DNA of 23,923 nt from Candidatus Gerdarchaeota archaeon (GTDB lineage: Archaea > Asgardarchaeota > Heimdallarchaeia > JABLTI01), in NCBI GenBank assembly GCA_016840905.1, contig JAEORM010000122.1, positions 1 through 23,923 of the forward strand. Direction: 5' to 3'. Below are positions 7,782 through 15,393 of this stretch, one piece after another. The translations under genes were made by a program, and so were the position numbers. The stretch's first letter is position 1, and each line of letters begins with the position of its first letter. The notes beneath the pieces were generated by a model, which was not told where the DNA came from, ran no database searches, and was given only the letters and a program-made list of their open reading frames with translations.

Positions 7782-7946
7782 TATTGTTCACCAATAAACA
7801 TTATAGGAAAGTTAATAATAAAAGAAGAATTTCGAGGGAGACAACCGAAGATATTCATAAATCGAAAGAAAACTTGAAATATCTACATTTATAGTGAAAA
7901 TTATAAAGTGGATGTGCTAAACTAATTCGTAGTTTTCACAAAGATT

Positions 7947-7954
7947 TTTAAATA
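7947..7954 (+). promoter_or_regulatory. TATA box of the rps12-rps7 operon
   Basis: TTTAAATA lies about 55-60 bases before the uS12 ATG, predicting a leader of about 30 bases that contains GGTG before the start. It is bracketed by the small inverted repeat AAGATT / AATCTT (7941-7946, 7954-7959). Confidence 0.5.
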
Positions 7955-8007
7955 ATCTTTAAACGCTCAAATACTAGAATATTAATCAATTGTTGGTGTA
8001 AAAAACA

Positions 8008-8451
8008 ATGCCAGGTAGTAAAAGCCCAAGTGGTGAATTCGCGGGACGACAATTAAAACATAAACGACGAAAGTTCCGCTGGAAAGATATTTACTATAAA
8101 CGTAAAATGTTGGGTTTAGATAAAAAGACCGATCCTTTAGCAGGAGCTCCACAAGCTGCTGGTATCGTGGTTGAAAAATATGGTGTCGAATCTAAACAAC
8201 CTAACTCAGCTTTACGTAAGTGTGTAAGAGTTCAATTAATCAAGAATGGAAAGCAAATTGGTGCTTTTGTCCCACTTGACGGTGGATTAAACCACATCGC
8301 AGAACATGACCGAGTCGTAGTCGAAGGAATCGGTGGTGCTAAAGGTGGAGCAAAAGGTGACCTTCCAGGTATTAAGTGGCGTGTTTCAAAAGTTAATGGC
8401 GTTTCACTTTCAAGCTTGGTCTATGGCAAGAAAGAAAAACCAGTTAGATAG
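8008..8451 (+). CDS. rps12: Ribosomal protein uS12, archaeal form
   Basis: uS12 lines the decoding centre of the small subunit and helps monitor codon-anticodon pairing. At 147 residues this is the archaeal/eukaryotic (Rps23) form. It has the conserved [15 protein letters not shown] core, followed by [24 protein letters not shown]. The start ATG follows GGTG by eight bases. The stop TAG overlaps the GGTGA Shine-Dalgarno site of rps7, so the pair is one operon. In many archaea this pair lies with elongation-factor and uS10 genes; here it is followed by an unrelated membrane protease gene on the opposite strand. Confidence 0.97.
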   Translation: MPGSKSPSGEFAGRQLKHKRRKFRWKDIYYKRKMLGLDKKTDPLAGAPQAAGIVVEKYGVESKQPNSALRKCVRVQLIKNGKQIGAFVPLDGGLNHIAEHDRVVVEGIGGAKGGAKGDLPGIKWRVSKVNGVSLSSLVYGKKEKPVR

Positions 8452-8461
8452 GTGATAAAAA

Positions 8462-9430
8462 ATGTCCAAAGATACAAAAGCAAAGAAGGAAGCACCAAAG
8501 AAAGACGCTAAAGAAGATTCAAAGAAAAAAGCTGACGCTAAAGTAGAAACTTCTAAAAAAGAAACTAAGGAAACAAAACCCAAAACAGAAGCTCCTAAGA
8601 AAGAAGTTAAAGCAGAAACCCCTAAGAAAGAAGTAAAAGCTGAAACTCCAAAGAAGGACGCTAAAACCGAAATTTCTCCAAAAGAAGATAAAGCAGCTAA
8701 AGTTGAACCTAAAAAAGAAAAACCAGAAGAAGCAGTTGTAAAAGAAACAAAACCAGCTAAAGAGGTTAAAGAAGAAGATAAAGCAACTCCAGAAAAACCT
8801 GCTAAAGCTCCAAAACAACCTGCTCCAGCTAAAGAAGAAGAAAAAGAAGAAATTCTTCCAACTTTTGAAGAAATAAAATTATTCAATAAATGGACTTACA
8901 AGGATTTAGTTGTAGATGATCCTGGTTTACAAGCTTACATTTGTTTGAAACCTGTTATTGCTCCTCATACTGGCGGAAGATATGAGCATCAAAGATTCAA
9001 AAAAGCAGAGATGCCCATTGTCGAACGTTTAGTCAATAAATTAATGAGAACAAGAAAAGGAACAGGTAAAAAAGAACGAATGATCAATGCTGTAAAAATT
9101 CCTTTTGAGATTATAAACGTAAAAACAGGTCAAAACCCACTTCAAGTTTTCCTTAAAGCACTCCAAAATGCTGCCCCACGAGAAGAAGTTACCCGTATAA
9201 CTTATGGTGGTATGGCTCAACTTCAATCTGTTGATGTTGCTCCTATGAGACGATTAGATATCGCTTTGACAAATATTGTTGAAGGTGTATACAAGAAATC
9301 ATTCAACAATGTTTTATCAGCTGAAGAAATTCTTGCTAATGAGCTCATTGATGCAGCAGATAACAAACCTACAAGCTTTTCAGTTAGTAAGATGCTTGAA
9401 ATTGAACGTGTAGCCTTAAGTGCTAGATAA
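8462..9430 (+). CDS. rps7: Ribosomal protein uS7 with a ~130-residue charged N-terminal extension
   Basis: Residues 131-322 are a normal archaeal uS7, the head protein that nucleates assembly of the 3' domain of small-subunit rRNA; landmarks are LFNKWTYKDLVVDDPGL, NKLMRTRKGTGKKERM, NPLQVFLKALQNAAPREEV and the C-terminal SFSVSKMLEIERVALSAR. Ahead of it is a low-complexity tail of about 130 residues made almost only of Lys, Glu, Ala, Pro, Thr, Asp and Val, with a nine-residue tandem repeat (PKKEVKAET). Total length is 322. The start is well set: ATG after GGTGA, ten bases past the uS12 stop, and no later ATG lies near the core. The tail should be disordered; whether it contacts rRNA or other factors is unknown. 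A hairpin terminator follows. Confidence 0.96.
   Translation: MSKDTKAKKEAPKKDAKEDSKKKADAKVETSKKETKETKPKTEAPKKEVKAETPKKEVKAETPKKDAKTEISPKEDKAAKVEPKKEKPEEAVVKETKPAKEVKEEDKATPEKPAKAPKQPAPAKEEEKEEILPTFEEIKLFNKWTYKDLVVDDPGLQAYICLKPVIAPHTGGRYEHQRFKKAEMPIVERLVNKLMRTRKGTGKKERMINAVKIPFEIINVKTGQNPLQVFLKALQNAAPREEVTRITYGGMAQLQSVDVAPMRRLDIALTNIVEGVYKKSFNNVLSAEEILANELIDAADNKPTSFSVSKMLEIERVALSAR
8594..8671 (+). repeat. In-frame tandem repeat inside the rps7 extension
   Basis: Two exact nine-residue units PKKEVKAET (8594-8620 and 8621-8647) and a third diverged unit PKKDAKTE (8648-8671) lie end to end. The codons differ between units, so the repeat is kept at protein level rather than being a very recent DNA duplication. 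Confidence 0.8.
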
Positions 9431-9443
9431 ACAATTCAAATAA

Positions 9444-9472
9444 AAAATCCCCTTTCAGGGATTTTCTTCTCT
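9444..9472. terminator. Hairpin terminator after rps7
   Basis: AAAATCCC (9444-9451) pairs perfectly with GGGATTTT (9458-9465) around a six-base loop, followed on the plus strand by a pyrimidine-rich CTTCTCTTTCTTT. The right arm overlaps the last codons of the convergent CPBP gene, so it may serve both strands. Confidence 0.65.
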
Positions 9473-10711
9473 TTCTTTATTTTCAATTTGTTCAGTTGAT
9501 TTTGAGTTGAAAACAAATTCTTCTGGGAAGTATACTCTTAATCGTTCATTAAAAACTCTCTGAAGAACAAAAATACTGATTATTCCTATAACCAAAAAAT
9601 AAACCAAATCGATATATCCTTGTAAAAAGTCAAAGAAAATAGCTGATGATTGTAATAAAATTGGTAATATCACTATTAATAAGAAATAAGCTAATATTAA
9701 TTCGAACCACTCCCATTTGAGTTTTATTTTAGTTGTTTTTTTATTTTCAATTTTATTTTGCGAGATCAATGTTTCATCAGTAGCTATTTGAGCTGATTTC
9801 TCTTGAGATTTCTTCTTTTTATTCCTCAAAAATATTACAATCACATAACACAAAGAACCAAGAAAGCAACAACTAACTATAATGTAAAAAATAATATTAT
9901 AGATCCAACCAATATTCGCAAATTCAAAGAAACCACTTAAAGACAAGATAAAATTCCATATTGCATGTATAATGATTACTGGTAAAATTTTGTTAAGATG
10001 TAAAAAGACTATTCCTAATACTATCCCTATGAGAAAAGTGGTAAAAAAATGCATAGTAAAATAATAAAAAGAATAATTTAGATCTGTCGTTGAATGGGCA
10101 AGACTAAAAACTAATGCTGAAAAAAGTATGGTAGCATTCTTATTATAGCCATTTTTTAGAATTGAAATCAAACTCCAACGAAAGAAAATTTCTTCTGAAA
10201 TAGGTGAAAAAATGCAGGTAATAAAAGTGGCAAAACAAATTACCCCTAGATTATCGGATTTAAAAAAATCATATGGTGTTTCAATTATTACTCCACTGAA
10301 AAAATGCTCTCTGATAAGCTCAGGTACAATTTGAATTATCCCTACAATAGTAAAAATAGCTAATATTGCTAATCCAATTATTTTGCCATCTTTTCTGGTT
10401 AAATTGAAAGGCTTTTTTTCAGAAGGAATAAAATTTATTCTACGATTTAAAAAAAGAAATGTTAGACCTACAAGTATTATTGCAATAGCATTAATTGCTA
10501 AATTGAAATATAACTCAGCTGCTGGATAAGGTTCTTCTGTAAATGTTAATTCTATTCCAGCGAAACTTAGCACTAGTAAAATAACTAATCCGATTATTAT
10601 CCCTATAACATTGAAGCTTGAAGTATATAGTACTGCTGCCCATAATCCAAATCTCGAGAAGTCTCTGCTTTTATTTAATTGTGGATATCTTATTTCTTTT
10701 ATTTCTTCCAC
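9455..10711 (-). CDS. CPBP-family intramembrane metalloprotease
   Basis: This 418-residue multi-pass membrane protein has the three CPBP (Abi, Rce1-like) motifs: EEIFFR at 173-178 (EExxxR), FSLAH ending at His206, and HAIWN with His249 and Asn253. Rce1 relatives cleave prenylated proteins; prokaryotic members process other membrane-linked substrates, and the substrate here is unknown. About seven hydrophobic segments precede a charged Lys/Glu-rich linker (near 305-335), after which two more membrane segments follow; this C-terminal addition is longer than in compact family members. It is divergent from the winged-helix gene at 10848 and convergent with rps7. Confidence 0.88.
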   Translation of the reverse strand: MEEIKEIRYPQLNKSRDFSRFGLWAAVLYTSSFNVIGIIIGLVILLVLSFAGIELTFTEEPYPAAELYFNLAINAIAIILVGLTFLFLNRRINFIPSEKKPFNLTRKDGKIIGLAILAIFTIVGIIQIVPELIREHFFSGVIIETPYDFFKSDNLGVICFATFITCIFSPISEEIFFRWSLISILKNGYNKNATILFSALVFSLAHSTTDLNYSFYYFTMHFFTTFLIGIVLGIVFLHLNKILPVIIIHAIWNFILSLSGFFEFANIGWIYNIIFYIIVSCCFLGSLCYVIVIFLRNKKKKSQEKSAQIATDETLISQNKIENKKTTKIKLKWEWFELILAYFLLIVILPILLQSSAIFFDFLQGYIDLVYFLVIGIISIFVLQRVFNERLRVYFPEEFVFNSKSTEQIENKEREENP

Positions 10712-10782
10712 CGAGTATTCCCCTTGAAGATAATCTACTGCCTTATTATTAAATATGTTTAACTAAAAAAAGAAAAGCTAAA

Positions 10783-10808
10783 TTATGAATAAAAGTAATA
10801 ATTCATAA
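10783..10808. promoter_or_regulatory. Inverted repeat upstream of the winged-helix gene, candidate operator
   Basis: TTATGAAT (10783-10790) and ATTCATAA (10801-10808) form a perfect 8-bp inverted repeat with a ten-base spacer, so the half-site centres are 18 bases apart, a spacing that suits a dimeric regulator. It lies between the divergent CPBP and winged-helix genes, 40 bases before the GTG start. Binding by the neighbouring HTH protein is inferred. Confidence 0.4.
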
Positions 10809-10847
10809 GTTAATAATAACATTAAGGTTTTAATTGGAGGCATAGTC

Positions 10848-11144
10848 GTGGAATCTTCTGTTCTATCTACCATTTTAGGCAATTCTGTTCAGGTAAGATT
10901 AATCGAATTCTTTCTCATAAATGATAAAGGCATGTATCAATTAACAGACATTGCTAAAATACTAGAAATATCACATTCAAGAGTACATGATTTGATTGAT
11001 ACTTTGGTGAAAAAACGAATTATTTTTGAAACAAGATCAAAACGCAATAGACTTTTCGAGCTCAATGTTGACCATCCAATAACGAAGCAACTAAAAGAAC
11101 TTTATAGAATAACTCGTGCTTATAATATAGCCTCAGAATATTAG
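10848..11144 (+). CDS. Winged-helix DNA-binding protein
   Basis: The 98-residue protein is a single winged-helix domain: IEFFLINDKGMYQLTDIAKI then the recognition-helix region SHSRVHDLIDTLVKKRIIFE and a wing SKRNRLFELN, as in MarR/ArsR-like archaeal regulators. The opening LSTILGNSVQVRLIEFFL is typical of small archaeal HTH proteins. No ligand or metal domain is present. The GTG start is set by GGAGG seven bases upstream. It is followed 54 bases later by a TPR gene on the same strand, which may share its transcript. The inverted repeat at 10783-10808 could be its own operator. Confidence 0.82.
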   Translation: MESSVLSTILGNSVQVRLIEFFLINDKGMYQLTDIAKILEISHSRVHDLIDTLVKKRIIFETRSKRNRLFELNVDHPITKQLKELYRITRAYNIASEY

Positions 11145-11198
11145 AATGACGATAACTGTAATATTTGTAAAGAGAAGATTTACTTAGAGGTAAATTAA

Positions 11199-11939
11199 AT
11201 GTCCAATCAAGAAAAAGAAAAACGGTCTTTTATTTTAGAATTAATAACCGAAGCACAATCACATGTACATCATAATAAGAAAAGTGATGCTCTTGCATGT
11301 TATGATAAAATTCTAGCTAAATATTCTACTGAAATAGCAGCTTTGTATGGAAAAGGAATGGTTCATTATCAATTTGAAGAATATCCACAAGCACTTGAAT
11401 ATTTTGAACAAGTATTGAAAATTGATCCCAAGGAAATTGATTCCTTATATGCAAAAGGATCAGTCTTAAGTAGACAAGGCCATCTAGAAAAAGCAATAGT
11501 AGAATTCGATAAGGTTGTTGAAATTAATCCCAAAATGGATCTTGCTTTAATAGCAAAGGGATATATCTTACTTGATTTAGAGAAAAATGATGTTGCTTTA
11601 GATTGTTTTGTGAAAGCAGAGAAAATAGGCCAAAAAATGGAGTTGCTTACAGGGAAAGGGCATGCACATCGAAGGTTAAACAATAAAGTTGAAGCTAAGA
11701 ATTGTTATGAGTTGGCTCTTAAGTATGACCCATATGATTCAGAAGCTTTAATGGGTTTAGGAATCTTATTTTATGAAGAAAAGAATCTAAAAGAAGCACA
11801 AGATTATCTTTACAAAAGCGTGGTTCAAGATGATGAAAATCTTGAAGCATGGACGATCCTTCATGATATTTTTAAAGCAACCAATCAGAAAGATAAAGAA
11901 GCCATCGCTAAAAACAAAATTTCAGAACTCAAAAAATAG
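11199..11939 (+). CDS. TPR-repeat protein
   Basis: The 246-residue protein is built almost wholly of tetratricopeptide repeats, about six, from residue 15 to the end; clear units are ALYGKGMVHYQFEEYPQALEY, SLYAKGSVLSRQGHLEKAI, ALIAKGYILLDLEKNDVAL, and EALMGLGILFYEEKNLKEA. It has no signal peptide or extra domain, so it is probably a cytosolic scaffold. GAGGT lies about nine bases before the ATG. It may be co-transcribed with the winged-helix gene upstream; the UMP kinase gene starts 122 bases downstream behind its own palindrome. Confidence 0.85.
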   Translation: MSNQEKEKRSFILELITEAQSHVHHNKKSDALACYDKILAKYSTEIAALYGKGMVHYQFEEYPQALEYFEQVLKIDPKEIDSLYAKGSVLSRQGHLEKAIVEFDKVVEINPKMDLALIAKGYILLDLEKNDVALDCFVKAEKIGQKMELLTGKGHAHRRLNNKVEAKNCYELALKYDPYDSEALMGLGILFYEEKNLKEAQDYLYKSVVQDDENLEAWTILHDIFKATNQKDKEAIAKNKISELKK

Positions 11940-12026
11940 ACGTGCAACGCTTTGTATATCAGCAAGCACTCTTTACTCTTTTTTCAATTAACACAAAAAA
12001 CTTATTTCCCACTAAAATAAAAACTA

Positions 12027-12047
12027 CTTGGAAAATAATTTTCCAAG
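12027..12047. promoter_or_regulatory. Perfect 21-base palindrome before the UMP kinase start
   Basis: The arms CTTGGAAAAT (12027-12036) and ATTTTCCAAG (12038-12047) flank a single central A. It ends 14 bases before the ATG, and its right arm runs into AAGGA (12045-12049), the only Shine-Dalgarno-like stretch. It could be a repressor site or an mRNA hairpin that hides the ribosome site. Confidence 0.6.
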
Positions 12048-12061
12048 GAAAAAAGATAATA

Positions 12062-12751
12062 ATGTATGTGGTAAAAATTGGTGGCTCATTGTTATTCAAT
12101 GAGAAGGATCAAATTAAACAAAATTTAATTTCTAATTATGCAAAAACAATCAAAAATATATTCACTCAAAAGAAAGAAAAGTGTGCTATAGTAGTTGGTG
12201 GAGGAAAAATAGCTAGAAAATATGTTGCTTCAACTCGAGCATTTGGTTCTAATGAATCTTATAATGATATTGTTGGGATAGAAGCAGCTAAATTGAATGC
12301 AAGACTATTAATAAGTGCTCTAGGTGACAGTGCTTATCCTAATCCCCCTAATAGTTTTCAGGATTTTCTAGAGCTCTATAATAAAACCGAGAAAATAATT
12401 GTCTGTGGAGGTTTCCAACCAGGTCAATCGACCAATGCTGTTGCTGCACTTATTGCGGAATCTATTTCTGCGAAAAAAATAATTAATTTAACAGATGTGG
12501 ATGGTGTTTATTCAGATGATCCTGATAAAAACCCTCAAGCAAAATTATTGTCAGAAATAAAGATTACAGATTTCTTTGAATTAATAGCATCTCAAACAAC
12601 AAAAGCTGGGCATTATCCTTTATTTGATCTTACAGCATTACAAATTATTCAACGTTCAAAAATTAATATTATATTTACAAATGGTAATGAACCTAACAAT
12701 CTCATAAAGGCATTGAATAATGACCCAATAGGAACTACAATACTATACTGA
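12062..12751 (+). CDS. pyrH: UMP kinase, archaeal type
   Basis: The enzyme phosphorylates UMP to UDP with ATP and belongs to the amino acid kinase superfamily. It shows VVKIGGSLLF at the N terminus (phosphate binding), VVGGGKIARKY, IVCGGFQPGQSTNAVAA for UMP binding, and NLTDVDGVYSDDP for ATP binding. The 229-residue length matches archaeal UMP kinases. The frame is open back to a GTG at 11942, but those 40 residues do not resemble the family and the conserved first strand begins at the ATG 12062, so I take that start. A 21-base palindrome lies just upstream. It belongs to the same pathway as pyrD/pyrK in this window. Confidence 0.93.
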   Translation: MYVVKIGGSLLFNEKDQIKQNLISNYAKTIKNIFTQKKEKCAIVVGGGKIARKYVASTRAFGSNESYNDIVGIEAAKLNARLLISALGDSAYPNPPNSFQDFLELYNKTEKIIVCGGFQPGQSTNAVAALIAESISAKKIINLTDVDGVYSDDPDKNPQAKLLSEIKITDFFELIASQTTKAGHYPLFDLTALQIIQRSKINIIFTNGNEPNNLIKALNNDPIGTTILY

Positions 12752-12776
12752 TACTCAACACCAATCCTTCAATCAC

Positions 12777-12783
12777 TATATAA
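12777..12783 (+). promoter_or_regulatory. TATA box of the nuclease-fold gene
   Basis: TATATAA lies about 45 bases before the ATG at 12826. The predicted transcription start near 12805 excludes the TTG at 12796 as translation start. Confidence 0.5.
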
Positions 12784-12825
12784 CATTCTTTTTCCTTGGA
12801 AATAAGTATTGAAGGAAGTATAACT

Positions 12826-14442
12826 ATGAATCTTGTTCCAGAAGAAAAAAAAGGTGAAAATTCGTCAGAAAGAAATGAAGATAGTACTGTAAAGAATGAA
12901 GAAGAACTTGATAACGAAGAACAATCAGATGATAGTAGTGAAGAAGAAATCAGCTCTGAAGATTCTGAAGAAGAAAAGGATGAAGAATTTGATGAAGAAT
13001 CTGAAGATGATTTGCCTTATAAATTTGATAAAGAAGAGTATATTTACAGCAAATTGATCAAGAAAAGAAATCATGTTTATTCATGCATAGCTAATGTCTT
13101 GAAGAATTATAATCGAAAACAGGTGTTAGATGCTTTCATTCCAGAAAGAGAGAAAATTGCTATGAAACTAGCAACAACATTAATGACAAAGGATGGATTA
13201 TCAGCAAGTGATTTCAGCAATGTTTCTACCGCTACAGCATCTGCAGAGACTGAATCTATTAATGAAATAATAAATCTCTCAGCTATTAATTTCTTGATTA
13301 ATCAAGTTTATTCGCTTTCAGTACAAGATGTAGGAGAAATGGAATTCTCAAAGGAAGCTAAAACTCATTTGATGGAATTGGCATTAGATTGGGCTAAATT
13401 ACGTGACCAAGCTTTTATGTTTTCAAACGGCATGATAAAATTGGAATATGAACTTCATGATGAACTCTATTTTATAGAAACTGAACTTTATCATGAAACT
13501 GAAAAGAAATTGAAGAGCATTGGCGTAGAACAGAAAACGGGTACAAGTGTAAAATTAAAAGAAATGCGTGATCAACGTCGTAAGATGTCTGATAGGACAA
13601 TTTATGAGTTAATTGATCTTGTAAAAGCTTGGCATAGTGAAATTGCCTATCTAAGAAGAATAACCGAATTTTATGCTTCTATGAGAAAATTGAGTGAGGA
13701 AGAGATTGAAGCATTGTCTATTCTCTTCGAGAATTTTGGTTCATTAATGTCATTGACAGACCTTAAAAAACCATTTAAAGAATTACCAATATCTGTCATT
13801 GAAAAATTACGACAAAAAGGCACTGATTTGACTCCCACTGATGAAATGAGATTATTAATTTACGAAACAATTCTCAAGTTTTCACTAGGTGATGAGGATA
13901 TACCTTATTTCCTTTGTAGGAAGATTACTAAAAAGGAAGAGGCGTTTCTCGAGATTCCAATAATCTCTCTATTATTGTTTTCAAGATTTTGCAACTCTTA
14001 TAGTGAAACAACAAGAAGCAAAAAAGCGCATGACCTTGAATTGATTGTTTCAGAAATAGCTGATCTTAGTGGTTGGGAAGTTGTGGATCAAAATGTAGAG
14101 ATAATTAGTGAAGGTGATACTGTCACTGAAATTGATTTGATCATACGGAGAAGTAAGGTGCTAATTATCATAGAAGTAAAAGACCTAGCTTTATGGCGAG
14201 GTTGGTATTTCGATAGAGAAAGCTTGACAAAACGTTATGAGATATTTGCTACTGCTGTGAAGAAATTACGTGAACGAAGATTGCTAGTGAAAAACAATGC
14301 TGCTCAACTATTAATTGTTACTGCGTTAACAGAACGATGGAAAAGAGTAGATGGTGTTCCTATAGTTCCATTAAAATCTCTACACAAATATCTCAAGAAA
14401 TTGAAACGTTTAGAAAGTAAACGAAGTAAACCTAGAAGATAA
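12826..14442 (+). CDS. PD-(D/E)XK nuclease-fold protein with acidic N terminus
   Basis: Counting from the ATG at 12826, the protein has 538 residues. Residues 5-62 are an extremely acidic, probably disordered tail rich in Glu, Asp and Ser. A long helical middle part (about 65-390) has no family I know. The C-terminal domain has the restriction-endonuclease-like signature: a helix DLELIVSEIADLSGWEV, then EIDLII with Asp437, then IIIEVKD with Glu450 and Lys452, then further strands. In known families this fold cuts DNA or RNA with Mg2+; substrate here unknown. The start is preceded by GAAGGA and a TATA box. It stands alone, with no methylase or helicase beside it, so a restriction role is not supported. 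C-terminal Lys/Arg-rich end could bind nucleic acid. Confidence 0.75.
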   Translation: MNLVPEEKKGENSSERNEDSTVKNEEELDNEEQSDDSSEEEISSEDSEEEKDEEFDEESEDDLPYKFDKEEYIYSKLIKKRNHVYSCIANVLKNYNRKQVLDAFIPEREKIAMKLATTLMTKDGLSASDFSNVSTATASAETESINEIINLSAINFLINQVYSLSVQDVGEMEFSKEAKTHLMELALDWAKLRDQAFMFSNGMIKLEYELHDELYFIETELYHETEKKLKSIGVEQKTGTSVKLKEMRDQRRKMSDRTIYELIDLVKAWHSEIAYLRRITEFYASMRKLSEEEIEALSILFENFGSLMSLTDLKKPFKELPISVIEKLRQKGTDLTPTDEMRLLIYETILKFSLGDEDIPYFLCRKITKKEEAFLEIPIISLLLFSRFCNSYSETTRSKKAHDLELIVSEIADLSGWEVVDQNVEIISEGDTVTEIDLIIRRSKVLIIIEVKDLALWRGWYFDRESLTKRYEIFATAVKKLRERRLLVKNNAAQLLIVTALTERWKRVDGVPIVPLKSLHKYLKKLKRLESKRSKPRR

Positions 14443-14459
14443 TTAATCTTCTTTACTTC
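14423..14459. terminator. Hairpin between convergent genes
   Basis: AGAAGAT (14434-14440) pairs with ATCTTCT (14446-14452) around a five-base loop, and GAAGTAA (14423-14429) with TTACTTC (14453-14459) extends the stem past a small bulge. The stop codon of the nuclease-fold gene is inside it. Confidence 0.5.
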
Positions 14460-14461
14460 CT

Positions 14462-15235
14462 TTATTCTATACTGGCTGATTTTTTCTTTTCTTTAATTTG
14501 CTCTTTCATTGTTTTTAGAGCAATAATACTATTTTCATCTTGATTCCCAAAAGGTTCGATGTGATCAATTCTTCTTAATATATCAAAAAACATGATAATC
14601 TCAAAGATAGCTGCTGCAAAAGATAAAGTGTGCATAATAGCAATAACTGGTGTGGACATGGCACTAAAAGTATGTCCTGTAAGATTGAAAATATTTACTA
14701 GTGGAAATACTAATGCAAAGAAACCAAAAACATATGGAATAAATCCTTGACCTAAACCAGTATTGATTCTTCTCTTCAATTGTCTCCAAAAAATGTTGAA
14801 AAATAAAAAGGTAAAAATAAAGAGAAGAGAAGCTGAGAGTTCAAAAATTTCGGTAATGAAAGTAACATAGTCTGGATCCAAATTACCAAACAAAATAGTG
14901 AATTGATAAAAGATAAAAGCGATTTTTATCCCACATTCGATGATTAATAATATTGCTGAAATAATGCCTAATTTTGAGTATTTGAAATAATAAATACCAA
15001 GCATCATGATTCCTGCAGCTAAGATGCCTATAAAAGAAGTGAAAATACAATTAGTAACAATACTTTCAATTGGTAGAAAAGCTGCTGGGATTTCTGTACT
15101 ATAAACAGTATTGAAAATAATAAATCGAATTAACGCATAAGCCATATCTAGCACTAATAGACCAATTAATAATCGTGCACCTAATTTTGCAATGTTCTTT
15201 GCATATTTATAACTTACACCCATAATTGCCGTCAC
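14462..15235 (-). CDS. Multi-pass membrane protein of unknown function
   Basis: Not recognised. The 257-residue protein has about six hydrophobic segments (near 20-40, 60-85, 88-112, 128-150, 165-188 and 195-222), short loops, and a charged cytosolic-looking C-terminal tail (Lys/Glu-rich, about 35 residues). No transporter, protease or channel motif is visible. Start is uncertain: GTG at 15235 or ATG four codons later (15223); neither has a strong Shine-Dalgarno site. It is divergent from grpE and convergent with the nuclease-fold gene, so context gives no function. Confidence 0.65.
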   Translation of the reverse strand: MTAIMGVSYKYAKNIAKLGARLLIGLLVLDMAYALIRFIIFNTVYSTEIPAAFLPIESIVTNCIFTSFIGILAAGIMMLGIYYFKYSKLGIISAILLIIECGIKIAFIFYQFTILFGNLDPDYVTFITEIFELSASLLFIFTFLFFNIFWRQLKRRINTGLGQGFIPYVFGFFALVFPLVNIFNLTGHTFSAMSTPVIAIMHTLSFAAAIFEIIMFFDILRRIDHIEPFGNQDENSIIALKTMKEQIKEKKKSASIE

Positions 15236-15318
15236 TTCTTAAGTTACTTGGGATAAATAGTAAATAAAATTATTCTTTCTATTAAAATGATTTGTTGTTA
15301 ATCATTGAAAAAAATAGC

Positions 15319-15326
15319 TTTATATA
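15319..15326 (+). promoter_or_regulatory. TATA box of grpE-dnaK
   Basis: TTTATATA is a consensus archaeal TATA box about 190 bases before grpE. Transcription would start near 15348, giving a long leader of about 160 bases. A weaker A/T-rich box (ATTTAAAATA, 15381-15390) could be a second promoter. Confidence 0.55.
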
Positions 15327-15339
15327 AGAAGAGCTAGTC

Positions 15340-15369
15340 AATTACTCACACAATTGATAATTACTCACA
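15340..15369 (+). repeat. Two 11-base direct repeats at the grpE-dnaK transcription start
   Basis: AATTACTCACA occurs exactly at 15340-15350 and 15359-15369, 19 bases apart, so both copies lie on nearly the same DNA face and straddle the predicted start site. A regulator bound here could block transcription, as archaeal heat-shock repressors do. Confidence 0.55.
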
Positions 15370-15393
15370 TAAATAGTAATATTTAAAATAGTT

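Noticed and set aside
8410..8886. 158-codon open frame on the minus strand across the rps7 tail
   Set aside because: It is the mirror of Lys/Glu/Ala-rich codons of the uS7 extension; its Ser/Phe/Leu-rich product is an artefact of composition and it overlaps two certain ribosomal genes.
11942..12061. GTG at 11942 as start of UMP kinase
   Set aside because: The added 40 residues are unlike the family, and the conserved first strand begins right at the ATG at 12062.
12765..12816. Inverted repeat TCCTTCAAT / ATTGAAGGA around the promoter of the nuclease-fold gene
   Set aside because: The arms are exact, but they are 34 bases apart and the right arm is simply the GAAGGA Shine-Dalgarno region; chance is a fair explanation without comparison data.
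12826..14442. Restriction-modification or CRISPR-linked nuclease
   Set aside because: No methyltransferase, specificity, helicase or Cas gene and no repeat array lies in the window; only the nuclease fold is supported.
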